From positions 2,240,501 through 2,304,500 of the forward strand of contig NZ_CP022540.1 in NCBI RefSeq assembly GCF_002237555.1: a DNA stretch of 64,000 bases, written 5' to 3'. Of the stretch, positions 44,919 through 55,833 are shown piece after piece (positions within the stretch are counted from its first letter, which is position 1; every line of letters begins with the position of its first letter). The position numbers and the translations under genes were made by a program. The notes under the pieces were generated by a model that ran no database searches, was not told where the DNA came from, and worked only from the letters and a program-made list of their open reading frames with translations. The DNA comes from Antarctobacter heliothermus. Lineage in GTDB: Bacteria; Pseudomonadota; Alphaproteobacteria; Rhodobacterales; Rhodobacteraceae.

Positions 44919-47844
44919 CGGCAAAGGCCGGGTGGATCGTAGTCGCCGGCTAAGCTTTTCCTTCGACGGCAAGCCCTACACCGGGTTTGCGGGCGATACG
45001 CTGGCCTCTGCTCTGTTGGGCGCGGATGTGCGTCTGATGGGGCGCAGTTTCAAATACCACCGTCCGCGCGGGCCTGTGACTGCCGGGTCCGAAGAACCCA
45101 ACGCGCTGGTGACTGTGACGCGGGACGGGGATACCGATCCCAACATCCGTGCCACGGTGCAGGAGATTTACAGCGGGCTGGAGGTGGTTAGTCAGAACCG
45201 CTGGCCTTCGCTGGATGTGGACCTGCTTAGCGTGAACAACCTGGCCGCGCCGTTCTTTGGCGCGGGGTTCTACTACAAGACCTTCATGTGGCCCAAAAGT
45301 TTCTGGGAAAAGCTGTATGAGCCGATGATCCGCCGGGCGGCGGGTCTGGGCGCGCTGTCGGGCAAGTCCAACGCCGAACGCTATGAAAAGGCCTATGCCT
45401 TTTGCGACGTGCTGGTGATTGGCGGCGGGCCTGCCGGATTGATGGCGGCCCATGCCGCCAGCCGGACCGGAGCCGAGGTGATCCTGTGCGACGAGGGGTT
45501 CGATTGCGGCGGGCGACTGGCGTCCGAAGAGGAAGAGGTGGACTGTCAGCCGGGCCATGCATGGGCGCATGCCATGGCGGCGGAACTGGCGACTCTGCCG
45601 AATGTGCGCTTGATGCCACGCACCACGGTTACGGGGGCCTATGACGGCGGCACCTATGGCGCGCTGGAACGCGTGACGCATCATCTCGCCAATCCGGGCG
45701 ACGCTCCGGTGGAATGTTTCTGGCGGATCGCTGCGAAACGCACGGTGCTGTGCGCCGGTGCGATGGAGCGACACATCGCGTTCCGCGACAACGACCGCCC
45801 CGGCGTGATGATGGCGGGCGCGCTGCGCAGCTATCTCAATCGGTGGGGGGTGGTGCCGGGGCAGCGGGTGGCGGTCTTTGGCAACAATGATGATGCGCAC
45901 CGGACGGCGCGTGACATGCAAGCGGCGGGTGTCAAGGTTGAGGCGCTGGTGGATAGCCGTCATGACGCGCAGAACCTTGCGGGCGACGTGCCGTTTTTCC
46001 CCGGTTGGCAAGTGTCCCGCGCGCTTGGCGGCAAGGGGCTGGAGGCGATTGACCTGACGGGGCCGCAAGGTGCGCTGAAACGCCTGCAGGTCGACGCGCT
46101 GGGCGTGTCCGGAGGGTGGAACCCGTCGGTGCATCTGACCTGCCACCTGAACGGGCGTCCGGTCTGGAACGATCAGATCGCCGCATTCGTGCCGCGCGAT
46201 GGAGCTGTGCCGGACATGAGTGTTGCGGGTTCTGCGCGCGGCACTTTCTCAACCACAGGCTGCTTGCGCGAAGGCGCAGAGGCGGGGTTCGAAGCGGCCA
46301 CTGCGCTGGGCTTCAGCGGAGCGATGCCGGTGATCCCCGAGGCCGAAAATGCGGCTTACCGCGTGCGGCGGCTGTGGGCGGTGGCGGGCAAGGGGCGTGC
46401 TTGGCTGGATTTCCAGAACGATGTGACCGTGAAGGACGTCAAACAGGCCGCGACCGAGAATTACAAAAGCGTCGAGCATATGAAGCGCTACACGACGCAG
46501 GGCATGGCCACGGATCAGGGCAAAAGCTCGAACGTGTCGGCCTTGGCGGTTCTGGCCGATGCCACGGGCCGCGACATTCCCGAGACCGGCACAACCACCT
46601 TTCGCCCGCCTTATGTGCCTGTACCGATTGCAGTGATGGGGGCGGGGGCGCAGGGCGCAGGTTTTGCCCCACAACGCTATACCACCTCGCATGAGGGCAG
46701 TGTGGCGCGTGGTGCGCCGATGGTTGAGGCGGGGCTGTGGTATCGGCCCTCGTATTTTCCCAAACCGGGCGAAACCACTTGGCGCGAAAGCTGTGACCGT
46801 GAGGTCCGGATGGTGCGGGAAGCGGTTGGCGTCTGCGATGTGTCGACCCTTGGCAAGATCGATTTGCAGGGCCGCGATGTCGGCGCGTTCCTCGATTTTG
46901 TCTACTCCAACACCTTCTCGACGCTGAAGCCGGGGCGGGTGCGCTATGGGCTGATGCTGCGCGAAGACGGGCATGTCATGGATGATGGCACCACGGCGCG
47001 GCTGTCTGACACCCAGTGGGTCATGACGACGACAACCGCAGCGGCGGGGCCGGTGATGAAGCACCTCGACTGGGTGCGGCAGGCCTATTGCAGCCACATG
47101 GATGTGCGGTTCGTATCCGTCACCGAGCAATGGGCGCAGTTTGCGGTTGCCGGACCTAAATCTCGTGAGTTGTTGAACGCGCTGCTGGATCAGCCCATCG
47201 ACGACGACAGCTTTCCGTTTATGCAGAACGGGCCGGTTAGCATCGGCGGTATTGCGGCGCGGCTGTTCCGCATCTCTTTTTCGGGCGAGCATGCCTATGA
47301 AATCGCGGTGCCTGCGCGCTATGGTGCCAGCCTCTTTGAGGTGTTGCTGGGCCGGGCCGAGGCGCTGGGCGGTGGTCCCTACGGGATGGAGGCTCTGAAC
47401 GTTATGCGGATCGAGAAAGGGCATATCACCCATGCCGAGATTCACGGCCGCACAACCGCCTTTGACATCGGCTTTGCGCGGATGGTGTCGGCCAAGAAGG
47501 ACTGTATCGGTAAGGCGCTGGCGGCCCGGCCCGGCATGGTGGCCGAGGAACGAGAGCAATTGGTTGGCTTGCGGCCCGAGACCGTGGGCAACACCCTGAC
47601 CGCAGGGGCGCATCTGTTCGACGAGGGGGCCGAGGCGGTGCGGGTCAACGATCAGGGCTATATCACCTCGGTCGGTTTTTCGCCGACGCTGGGCACCTTT
47701 CTGGGTCTGGGTTTTCTGCGCAATGGGCGTGCGCGCCATGGCGAAAAGGTGCGGATGGTCGATCACCTGCGTGGGGTCGAAGAGGTCTGTGTTGTGACCG
47801 ACCCGGTGGCGTTTGATGCGGATGGAGGACGGTTGCGTGGTTGA
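44908..47844 (+). CDS. soxA: Sarcosine oxidase alpha subunit
   Basis: 978-residue NAD-binding and folate-domain subunit. Start MRIDGKGRVDRSRRLSF leads into a ferredoxin-like PYTGFAGDTLASALLG part, then the dinucleotide motif VLVIGGGPAGLMAAHAASR. C-terminal half is GcvT-like with GEHAYEIAVPARYG and FDIGFARMV. ATG 44908 overlaps soxD. Length matches SoxA (about 970). It hands the methylene unit to tetrahydrofolate in characterised enzymes. Confidence 0.96.
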   Translation: MRIDGKGRVDRSRRLSFSFDGKPYTGFAGDTLASALLGADVRLMGRSFKYHRPRGPVTAGSEEPNALVTVTRDGDTDPNIRATVQEIYSGLEVVSQNRWPSLDVDLLSVNNLAAPFFGAGFYYKTFMWPKSFWEKLYEPMIRRAAGLGALSGKSNAERYEKAYAFCDVLVIGGGPAGLMAAHAASRTGAEVILCDEGFDCGGRLASEEEEVDCQPGHAWAHAMAAELATLPNVRLMPRTTVTGAYDGGTYGALERVTHHLANPGDAPVECFWRIAAKRTVLCAGAMERHIAFRDNDRPGVMMAGALRSYLNRWGVVPGQRVAVFGNNDDAHRTARDMQAAGVKVEALVDSRHDAQNLAGDVPFFPGWQVSRALGGKGLEAIDLTGPQGALKRLQVDALGVSGGWNPSVHLTCHLNGRPVWNDQIAAFVPRDGAVPDMSVAGSARGTFSTTGCLREGAEAGFEAATALGFSGAMPVIPEAENAAYRVRRLWAVAGKGRAWLDFQNDVTVKDVKQAATENYKSVEHMKRYTTQGMATDQGKSSNVSALAVLADATGRDIPETGTTTFRPPYVPVPIAVMGAGAQGAGFAPQRYTTSHEGSVARGAPMVEAGLWYRPSYFPKPGETTWRESCDREVRMVREAVGVCDVSTLGKIDLQGRDVGAFLDFVYSNTFSTLKPGRVRYGLMLREDGHVMDDGTTARLSDTQWVMTTTTAAAGPVMKHLDWVRQAYCSHMDVRFVSVTEQWAQFAVAGPKSRELLNALLDQPIDDDSFPFMQNGPVSIGGIAARLFRISFSGEHAYEIAVPARYGASLFEVLLGRAEALGGGPYGMEALNVMRIEKGHITHAEIHGRTTAFDIGFARMVSAKKDCIGKALAARPGMVAEEREQLVGLRPETVGNTLTAGAHLFDEGAEAVRVNDQGYITSVGFSPTLGTFLGLGFLRNGRARHGEKVRMVDHLRGVEEVCVVTDPVAFDADGGRLRG

Positions 47845-48388
47845 ATTGACAGCTTTGACACCCTGCAACGGGATTTTGCCGATACAAACGGGGGAGACGA
47901 CCCTGAGCGAGGTCGATCCGGGCCGGATCACCGCATTGATGCCGTTCAAGGGGCAGTCCGCGGATCTGACGACCGCGTTGCAGGCGGCGCATGGCCTGCG
48001 CTTTCCAGAACCGGGGCAAACCACCGTGGCCGAGGGCGCATCCTGTGTCTGGACGGCGCGGGGACAGGCCTTTTTGATGGGTCCGGCGCCGGATGACAGC
48101 CTAGCGCGCTTTGCCTCTGTGACAGATCAGTCGGACGCCTGGACGGTCGTTTTGTTGGCGGGTCTGGATGCCGAGGACGTGCTGGCGCGGCTTGTCCCGA
48201 TTGATCTGCGCCTGTCGGCCTTCCCCGAAGGGGCGGCGGCGCGGACGTTGTGCCAGCATATGACGGTTCACATCAGTCGGCGGGCGGAGGGGCTGCAACT
48301 GATGGCGTTCCGGTCGATGGCGCGGACTCTTGCCCATGACATCGGTGAGGCCATGGCCTCGGTTGCCGGGAGGCGTGCGGCGGGCTAA
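47837..48388 (+). CDS. soxG: Sarcosine oxidase gamma subunit
   Basis: 183-residue small subunit. Recognised from MVELTALTPCNGILP, VWTARGQAFLMGPAPDD, TDQSDAWTVVLLAG and the late FRSMARTLAHDI. I chose GTG 47837: GGAGG is eight bases upstream and the start MVEL is the usual one; ATG 47816/47822 are alternatives. It overlaps the soxA stop by eight bases, so it is co-translated. No folate genes (purU, folD) follow here, unlike many sox loci. Confidence 0.93.
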   Translation: MVELTALTPCNGILPIQTGETTLSEVDPGRITALMPFKGQSADLTTALQAAHGLRFPEPGQTTVAEGASCVWTARGQAFLMGPAPDDSLARFASVTDQSDAWTVVLLAGLDAEDVLARLVPIDLRLSAFPEGAAARTLCQHMTVHISRRAEGLQLMAFRSMARTLAHDIGEAMASVAGRRAAG

Positions 48389-48430
48389 ATGGCCCTCTTG
48401 CCGCAGGTGAGCCAGAGGAGAGTGAGTGTC

Positions 48431-48706
48431 ATGCGTGTGTTGGCAATGATCGCTGTGATCGGAATGACGGCATCCGGCTCTGTGGCGCAGGATGTCGATA
48501 AATGTGCCCTGACGGAAACATGGTTCAACGCCGCCGTGCAGGCGCGGCTGGACGGTGACACCATCGGCACGGTGCGCCGCGCGTTGCGCAAGGATATGGA
48601 CCGGACGGCCGCCGAACAATTGGCCGAGTTCGTCTTTGCCCTACCCGAAGAGGCGCTGACGCCCGAGGTGGCCAAGGCCGCCCGCACCCAGTGTGAGGCG
48701 CTCTGA
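48431..48706 (+). CDS. Small periplasmic protein of unknown function
   Basis: 91 residues with a signal peptide: MRVLAMIAVIGMTASGSVAQ, cleavage probably after VAQ. The mature part of about 70 residues has two cysteines (DKCALTE, RTQCEAL), suggesting one disulphide, and is mostly helical. ATG 48431 follows GAGGAGAG. It lies after soxG and before dnaG in the same direction, with no family recognised. Confidence 0.7.
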   Translation: MRVLAMIAVIGMTASGSVAQDVDKCALTETWFNAAVQARLDGDTIGTVRRALRKDMDRTAAEQLAEFVFALPEEALTPEVAKAARTQCEAL

Positions 48707-48788
48707 TTCACAGCAGGACGGGACTGTTCGTCTGTCACGCGGTTGACGGCCTCTTGGCATTGGCGCCGCAAAGCCCGATATTGGCTGC

Positions 48789-50753
48789 ATGAGTCTCCCC
48801 CCCGGTTTTCTGGATGAACTGCGCAATCGCTCCAGCCTCGCACAGGTGGTGGGGCGCAAAGTGCTGTGGGACAACCGGAAATCCAATCAGGGCAAGGGCG
48901 ACCTGTGGGCGCCGTGCCCGTTTCATCATGAAAAGACCGCGTCCTTTCACGTCGATGACCGCAAGGGGTATTATTACTGCTTTGGCTGCCACGCCAAAGG
49001 CGATGCGATTTCCTTTGTGCGCGAGACGGAAAACGTGAGCTTCATGGAAGCGATCGAGATTCTGGCACAAGAGGCGGGCATGGAAGTGCCCAAGGAAGAT
49101 CCTCGCGCGCAACAAAAGGCGGACCGCCGGACGCAACTGGTCGAAGTCATGGAACAGGCTGTCGGGTTCTTTCGCCTGCAACTGAAGACGGGGGCAGGGG
49201 CCGAGGCGCGCGCCTATCTGGCGCGGCGCGGTCTGGATGAGGCGGCGCTGGAACGCTGGGAAATCGGTTTTGCCCCGCCGGGTTGGGAAAACCTGCGAGA
49301 GGCCTTGGCGGGGCGGGGCGTGTCGCCCGACCTGATGCTGGCCGCCGGACTGGTCAAAGCGTCGGACAAGGGGCGCGCGCCCTATGATGTGTTCCGCAAC
49401 CGAATCATGTTTCCGATCCGTGATGCGCGCGGCCGGGCGATTGCCTTTGGCGGGCGGGCGATGGACCCGGATGACAACGCCAAATACCTGAATTCTCCGG
49501 AAACCGAACTGTTCGACAAGTCGCGCAACCTGTTCAATTTCAAACCCGCGCGCGAGGCATCGGGACGGGGGCAGACCCTGATCGTCGGTGAGGGCTACAT
49601 GGATGTGATCGCGCTGTCCGAAGCCGGGTTCACGGCCTCTGTCGCGCCGCTGGGCACTGCGGTGACTGAGTCGCAGTTGCAATTGATGTGGCGCGTTTCG
49701 GATGAACCGGTGATTGCGCTGGACGGCGACAAGGCCGGGTTGAAGGCTGCCTACCGGGTGATCGACGTCGCCCTGCCGCTGTTGGAGGCGGGCAAAGGCC
49801 TGCGCTTTGCCATCATGCCAGAGGGCAAAGACCCGGACGATCTGTTGCGGGCCGAGGGGCCGGAGGCCGTCAAGACGGTGTTGGATGCGGCGATGCCCAT
49901 GGTGCAACTGCTGTGGCGGCAAGAGACCGAGGGTTTGGTGCTGGACAGCCCGGAACGCAAGGCGGCGCTGGACAAGGCTCTGCGCGCGCGGATCGGCAAG
50001 ATCCAAGACCCCAGCCTGCGTCATCACTATGGCGAGGCGATCAAGGAACTGCGGTTTCAGGCCTTTCGCGCGCAACGCCCGCAGCAGGCCCCACGCCAAC
50101 AGCAGGCCTATCGCGGCAAGGGGTTCAAACCTTTTCAGCCTCCAGCAGTGCCAACGGCTGGGGCAAAGGCGTCATTCCTCGCCTCGTCCGGTGAAGATGG
50201 GGAGCGCCGCTTGCGGTTGGAGGTGATCCTGGCCGCCGTTCTGTCTGCGCCGGGCATCGCCGAGGGGTTCGAGACGGAGTTAGAGGACATGCCCTGCGCC
50301 GACGGGACGCTGGCGGCCTTGCGGGACGCGATTCTCGACAGTATCGCCGAACCAGAGACGATGACCCGGCGCGCAGAGGCGGTGATCGGGGCGGAAGCCC
50401 TTGAAAATCTTTTGATGGGACGCCATGTGGCGGTGGTGCCCTGTATTCGCACGCCCGGAAATGCCGACCAAGCGCGGCTGACCGTGGCAGAGGAACTGGC
50501 GAAGCTCGCCGCCGCCGACGGGTGGCAAGTAGAACTGAACGAAGCCGTGGAGGACCTGGCCGACCATGCTGATGAGGCGCTGACATGGCGTCTTGCAGAG
50601 GCCGCAAGGGTTCGCGCGCAGGCGGGTCGCCGCCGGGATGAAGATGATGCCGAATATGACGTGGGGCCAAACGGGGCCCCGATTGACCGTGAGGAACGCA
50701 GCGCGTTCGATTCGCTCCTGTCGCAGATTCGATTCGACAAGGGCCGAAAATGA
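48789..50753 (+). CDS. dnaG: DNA primase
   Basis: 654-residue primase laying RNA primers for replication. Seen: the CHC2 zinc motif CPFHHEKTASFHVDDRKGYYYCFGCHAKGD, the TOPRIM core VGEGYMDVIALSEAG, the metal-site DGDKAG motif, and a helical C-terminal part that contacts DnaB helicase in relatives. ATG 48789 is the natural start. Followed by rpoD after about 120 bases, the conserved dnaG-rpoD order. Confidence 0.97.
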   Translation: MSLPPGFLDELRNRSSLAQVVGRKVLWDNRKSNQGKGDLWAPCPFHHEKTASFHVDDRKGYYYCFGCHAKGDAISFVRETENVSFMEAIEILAQEAGMEVPKEDPRAQQKADRRTQLVEVMEQAVGFFRLQLKTGAGAEARAYLARRGLDEAALERWEIGFAPPGWENLREALAGRGVSPDLMLAAGLVKASDKGRAPYDVFRNRIMFPIRDARGRAIAFGGRAMDPDDNAKYLNSPETELFDKSRNLFNFKPAREASGRGQTLIVGEGYMDVIALSEAGFTASVAPLGTAVTESQLQLMWRVSDEPVIALDGDKAGLKAAYRVIDVALPLLEAGKGLRFAIMPEGKDPDDLLRAEGPEAVKTVLDAAMPMVQLLWRQETEGLVLDSPERKAALDKALRARIGKIQDPSLRHHYGEAIKELRFQAFRAQRPQQAPRQQQAYRGKGFKPFQPPAVPTAGAKASFLASSGEDGERRLRLEVILAAVLSAPGIAEGFETELEDMPCADGTLAALRDAILDSIAEPETMTRRAEAVIGAEALENLLMGRHVAVVPCIRTPGNADQARLTVAEELAKLAAADGWQVELNEAVEDLADHADEALTWRLAEAARVRAQAGRRRDEDDAEYDVGPNGAPIDREERSAFDSLLSQIRFDKGRK

Positions 50754-50876
50754 GCGTCGTATTGGTGACGAACTGGTAAACAAATAAGGTTAAACGGGTG
50801 TGCGAATCACTTTATCGCGTTATTGAGACGTTTCAACGAATCGCCCCGTTCCCGAGCCCCCCATCAGGAGAGCCGC

Positions 50877-52868
<1,992 letters not shown>

Positions 52869-52871
52869 GCG

Positions 52872-53156
52872 ATGTCGTTGTTGAAACGTCTTTTCGGGGG
52901 TGGCGGCGCGGATAAGACGCCCGCCGCCCCTGCTGCTGCCATCGACTACGAAGGCTACAGGATCATCCCGCAGCCGTCGCCCGAGGGTGGTCAGTACCGC
53001 ATCGGTGCGCTGATTGAGGGTGAAGTGAACGGCGAGACCAAGAGCCATCACCTGATCCGCGCGGACCTGATCCGGGATGCGGATGAGGCTGCGGATGCGT
53101 CGATCCGCAAAGCCAAGCAGATGATCGACCAGATGGGCGCCCGCCTGTTCGACTGA
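52872..53156 (+). CDS. HlyU-like protein
   Basis: 94 residues: MSLLKRLFGGGGADKTPA, a short helix-forming core YEGYRIIPQPSPEGGQYRIGALIEGE, and HHLIRADLIRDADEAAD. This is the HlyU family (also seen as DUF in alphaproteobacteria). Despite the name, a role in gene activation is shown only for vibrio proteins, so function here is uncertain. It lies 3 bases after rpoD and may be read-through from it. Confidence 0.75.
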   Translation: MSLLKRLFGGGGADKTPAAPAAAIDYEGYRIIPQPSPEGGQYRIGALIEGEVNGETKSHHLIRADLIRDADEAADASIRKAKQMIDQMGARLFD

Positions 53157-53173
53157 ACAGCGATTGGCCCCCG

Positions 53174-53518
53174 ATGATATTTGCGGACATGACGGACCGG
53201 ATGGTCCTTAGCCTGGGCTTTTTCGGGCTTGCCATCTTGGTTAACCTGCTGGCCTTTGCCTTGTTTGGTCTGGACAAGCGGCGCGCGCGCCGGAGGCAAT
53301 GGCGGGTTCCAGAACGCAACCTGTTGACCCTTGCTGTGCTGGGCGGGTCGGTCGGTGCCAAGATCGGCCAGCGTGTCTTTCGTCACAAGACGAGCAAGCA
53401 GCCGTTTGCCGGGATATTGAACGCGATCTGTCTGATGCAGGTGGTTGCCGCCGTGGCCATGATGATCCCCACCAGCCGCGAGTGGATTTTGTCCGGCGTG
53501 TCGTTTCTTTCGAGGTGA
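53174..53518 (+). CDS. DUF1294 membrane protein
   Basis: 114 residues. One or two helices: LGFFGLAILVNLLAFALFG at the start and GGSVGAKIGQRVF region, then ILNAICLMQVVAAVAMMIP. The central FGLDKRRARRRQWRVPERNL pattern with HKTSKQPF is the DUF1294 signature. Function unknown. ATG 53174, 17 bases after the HlyU-like gene. It is convergent with the hydrolase at 53571. Confidence 0.8.
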   Translation: MIFADMTDRMVLSLGFFGLAILVNLLAFALFGLDKRRARRRQWRVPERNLLTLAVLGGSVGAKIGQRVFRHKTSKQPFAGILNAICLMQVVAAVAMMIPTSREWILSGVSFLSR

Positions 53519-53570
53519 TCCGGATGTGATGGGTGCGGGACGCGCGGTTGACCAGCGCGCCCCGACTGGC

Positions 53571-54476
53571 TCAGGTCAGGTGCTCGTTGAAAAACGCAAT
53601 TGTGCGCTCCCATGCGAGTTCTGCAGCCGCCTCATCGTAGCGGGGGGTGCTGTCGTTGTGGAAACCGTGGTTCACGCCGGGATAGATATGCGCGGTGTAG
53701 GTCTTGCCGTGCTCTTTCAGCGCGGCCTCATAGGCGGGCCAACCTTCGTTGATGCGCTCATCCAGTTCTGCGTATTGCAACAGCAAGGGTGCCTGAATTT
53801 TCGGCACGTCCTCGACGCTGGCCTGTCGGCCATAGAACGGGACAGAGGCCCCCAGTTCGGGATAGGCCACCGCCAGCGCGTTGCACACGCCGCCGCCATA
53901 GCAGAACCCGACGCAGCCGACCTTACCCGTGGTGTCCGCGTGATCGGCAAGGAATTCATAGGCGGCGAAGAAGTCGTTCATCAGCTTTACGCCATCGACG
54001 GTTTGCTGCAGGTCGCGCCCGTCCGCGTCGTTGCCGGGATAGCCGCCGACGCTGGTCAGACCGTCCGGGGCCAATGCGATGAACCCGGCCTTGGCAGCAC
54101 GGCGTGCCACGTCCTCAATATAGGGGTTCAGGCCGCGGTTCTCATGTACGACCACGATTGCCGGCAGCGGGCCGGTGGCATTTGCGGGTCGCACCAGATA
54201 TCCCCGGACGCTGCCGTGCCCGTTGGGAGAGGGGTATTCGATATAGTCCGCAACGATTTCGGGATCGTTAAAGCTGACCTGTTCGGCCATGGCATAGTTC
54301 GGTGACAGCATGTTCAGCAGGGCAAGTGCGGTCAGGCCGCCAACGGCAAATTTGCCTGCCTGATCCAGAAACTCGCGCTTTGTGATGCGCCCGTGCGCGT
54401 AAAAATCATACAGATCCAATAGATCCTGGTCAAAATCAGCCGCCGTCATGCGGCGTTGCGGGGTCTGGTCGTTCAT
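53571..54476 (-). CDS. Dienelactone hydrolase family protein
   Basis: 301 residues, alpha/beta hydrolase. Seen: N-terminal region with a hydrophobic stretch ([18 protein letters not shown]) that may be an export signal, then [12 protein letters not shown], nucleophile motif VGFCYGGG (Cys), LLQYAELD (Asp) and NHGFHND (His), the DLH triad. The Cys nucleophile distinguishes it from esterases. ATG 54476 is chosen over a frame open to 54845. Substrate unknown. Confidence 0.82.
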   Translation of the reverse strand: MNDQTPQRRMTAADFDQDLLDLYDFYAHGRITKREFLDQAGKFAVGGLTALALLNMLSPNYAMAEQVSFNDPEIVADYIEYPSPNGHGSVRGYLVRPANATGPLPAIVVVHENRGLNPYIEDVARRAAKAGFIALAPDGLTSVGGYPGNDADGRDLQQTVDGVKLMNDFFAAYEFLADHADTTGKVGCVGFCYGGGVCNALAVAYPELGASVPFYGRQASVEDVPKIQAPLLLQYAELDERINEGWPAYEAALKEHGKTYTAHIYPGVNHGFHNDSTPRYDEAAAELAWERTIAFFNEHLT

Positions 54477-54566
54477 CTGTAGGCTCCCTGAAATCCGCCT
54501 CGGTCCGTTGCGGCGCCGAAGTTCGGGTGCCAAAAGGATAGCCATGATTTGACGCGAGGGAAGAGG

Positions 54567-54989
54567 GTGCCGAATAACGTTTTCACGATCAGCACGCGCG
54601 GGCCGGGCCTGTATGAGATTACCGCTGAGGTGAGGGCGTGGGTTGCGCAGGCCGGGTTGGCTGACGGGCTGTGCGCCTTGTTCGTCCGCCATACCTCGGC
54701 CAGTCTGGTTGTTCAGGAGAATGCCGACCCGGACGTGCGCCGCGATCTGGAGGCGTTCTTTGCTCGGCTGGTGCCCGATGCGGATGCACCAGAGATGGCC
54801 TATCTGACCCACCGCTATGAGGGGCCTGATGACATGCCCGCCCATATCAAGGCGGCGCTGTTGCCGGTCAGCCTATCGATCCCGATAGTGAATGGCCGGC
54901 TGGCGCTGGGCACATGGCAGGGGATCTATCTGTTCGAACATCGCAGCGCGCCGCATCGCCGCGACGTGGTGTGCCATCTTTCCGGGTGA
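54567..54989 (+). CDS. yjbQ: YjbQ family protein (thiamine phosphate synthase-like fold)
   Basis: 140 residues. [45 protein letters not shown] and [21 protein letters not shown] are the UPF0047/YjbQ signature, with conserved His and Asp residues. I chose GTG 54567: AGGGA is five bases upstream. TTG 54549 would add six residues. Biochemical role is weakly known (reported thiamine phosphate synthase activity in E. coli YjbQ). Confidence 0.88.
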   Translation: MPNNVFTISTRGPGLYEITAEVRAWVAQAGLADGLCALFVRHTSASLVVQENADPDVRRDLEAFFARLVPDADAPEMAYLTHRYEGPDDMPAHIKAALLPVSLSIPIVNGRLALGTWQGIYLFEHRSAPHRRDVVCHLSG

Positions 54990-55080
54990 GGAATTCCGCC
55001 ATTGTTCCGACCCGCCGGACTGATAGGGTCAGCGCCATAACTGCCAAGCTTTTCAAACCGTTTGTTTCGGGAATGAACAC

Positions 55081-55833
55081 ATGTCACGCATGACCAAAGG
55101 TCGGGCGTTTTTCGCCGTTGGTCTCCTGCTCGTCGCGGGCGGAGCGGGGGCGGTGATCGGCCTGCCGGAATATCTGGCCCGCCAGAGCGGCGTGGCCTCG
55201 ACCTGTCTGGACGTCGAAGACCGCGCGCGGTTCTGCCGCTTTATCGGCGGCCCACTGCAGATGTCCGGTGAACCGGTGTTCATGGAGAATTTCCACCACG
55301 CCTTTCTGCCGACGCTGGCCAAGATCGATTTCATCGACGCCACCGGTGACAGATGGACCGCGCCGCCGAACACGCTGACTGATGGGGCCACGATCCCGGT
55401 GATCTTTGCGCCGCTGATCGGGGATCGCCAAAGCCGCGAGTACCTGATGGCGGCGGCGTTGCACGATGCCTATTGCGGTGTCGGGAACGAAGGGCTGGCC
55501 ACGTTCCGGACCCGGTCGTGGCGCGAGGTGCACCGCATGTTCTTTGAGGCGTTGCTGGTCAACGGCACACCGCCCAAAAAGGCCAAGATCATGTATGCCG
55601 CCGTCTTTCTGGGCGGCCCCCGCTGGGATGAACCAGAGCGGTCGCTGAGCCACCTGCCAGAGGCAGTCTTGCGGCAGGAAATGGAATGGTGTCTGAAATG
55701 GATCGAACTGACCGATCCTACGCCAGACGAAATCGAACAATGGATGGAAGAGCGGGAAAAGGCGCTGTTGTCTGGTGAACCGCAGGCCATTCCCGACTAT
55801 CTTCGTGATGCCAAGGACCCGAGAAACCTGTGA
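55081..55833 (+). CDS. DUF1353 protein with N-terminal helix
   Basis: 250 residues. Membrane anchor or signal (FFAVGLLLVAGGAGAVIGLP), then the DUF1353 core with TLTDGATIPVIFAPLIGD and the metal-like HDAYC (ALHDAYCG), ending in a charged acidic tail. DUF1353 proteins are often phage or tail related, but nothing else here suggests a phage. Stop overlaps the start of the next gene (TGA/GTG). Confidence 0.72.
   Translation: MSRMTKGRAFFAVGLLLVAGGAGAVIGLPEYLARQSGVASTCLDVEDRARFCRFIGGPLQMSGEPVFMENFHHAFLPTLAKIDFIDATGDRWTAPPNTLTDGATIPVIFAPLIGDRQSREYLMAAALHDAYCGVGNEGLATFRTRSWREVHRMFFEALLVNGTPPKKAKIMYAAVFLGGPRWDEPERSLSHLPEAVLRQEMEWCLKWIELTDPTPDEIEQWMEEREKALLSGEPQAIPDYLRDAKDPRNL

Noticed and set aside
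46249..48024. Long minus-strand frame opposite soxA/soxG
   Set aside because: Real sox genes on the plus strand explain the region; the frame has no motifs.
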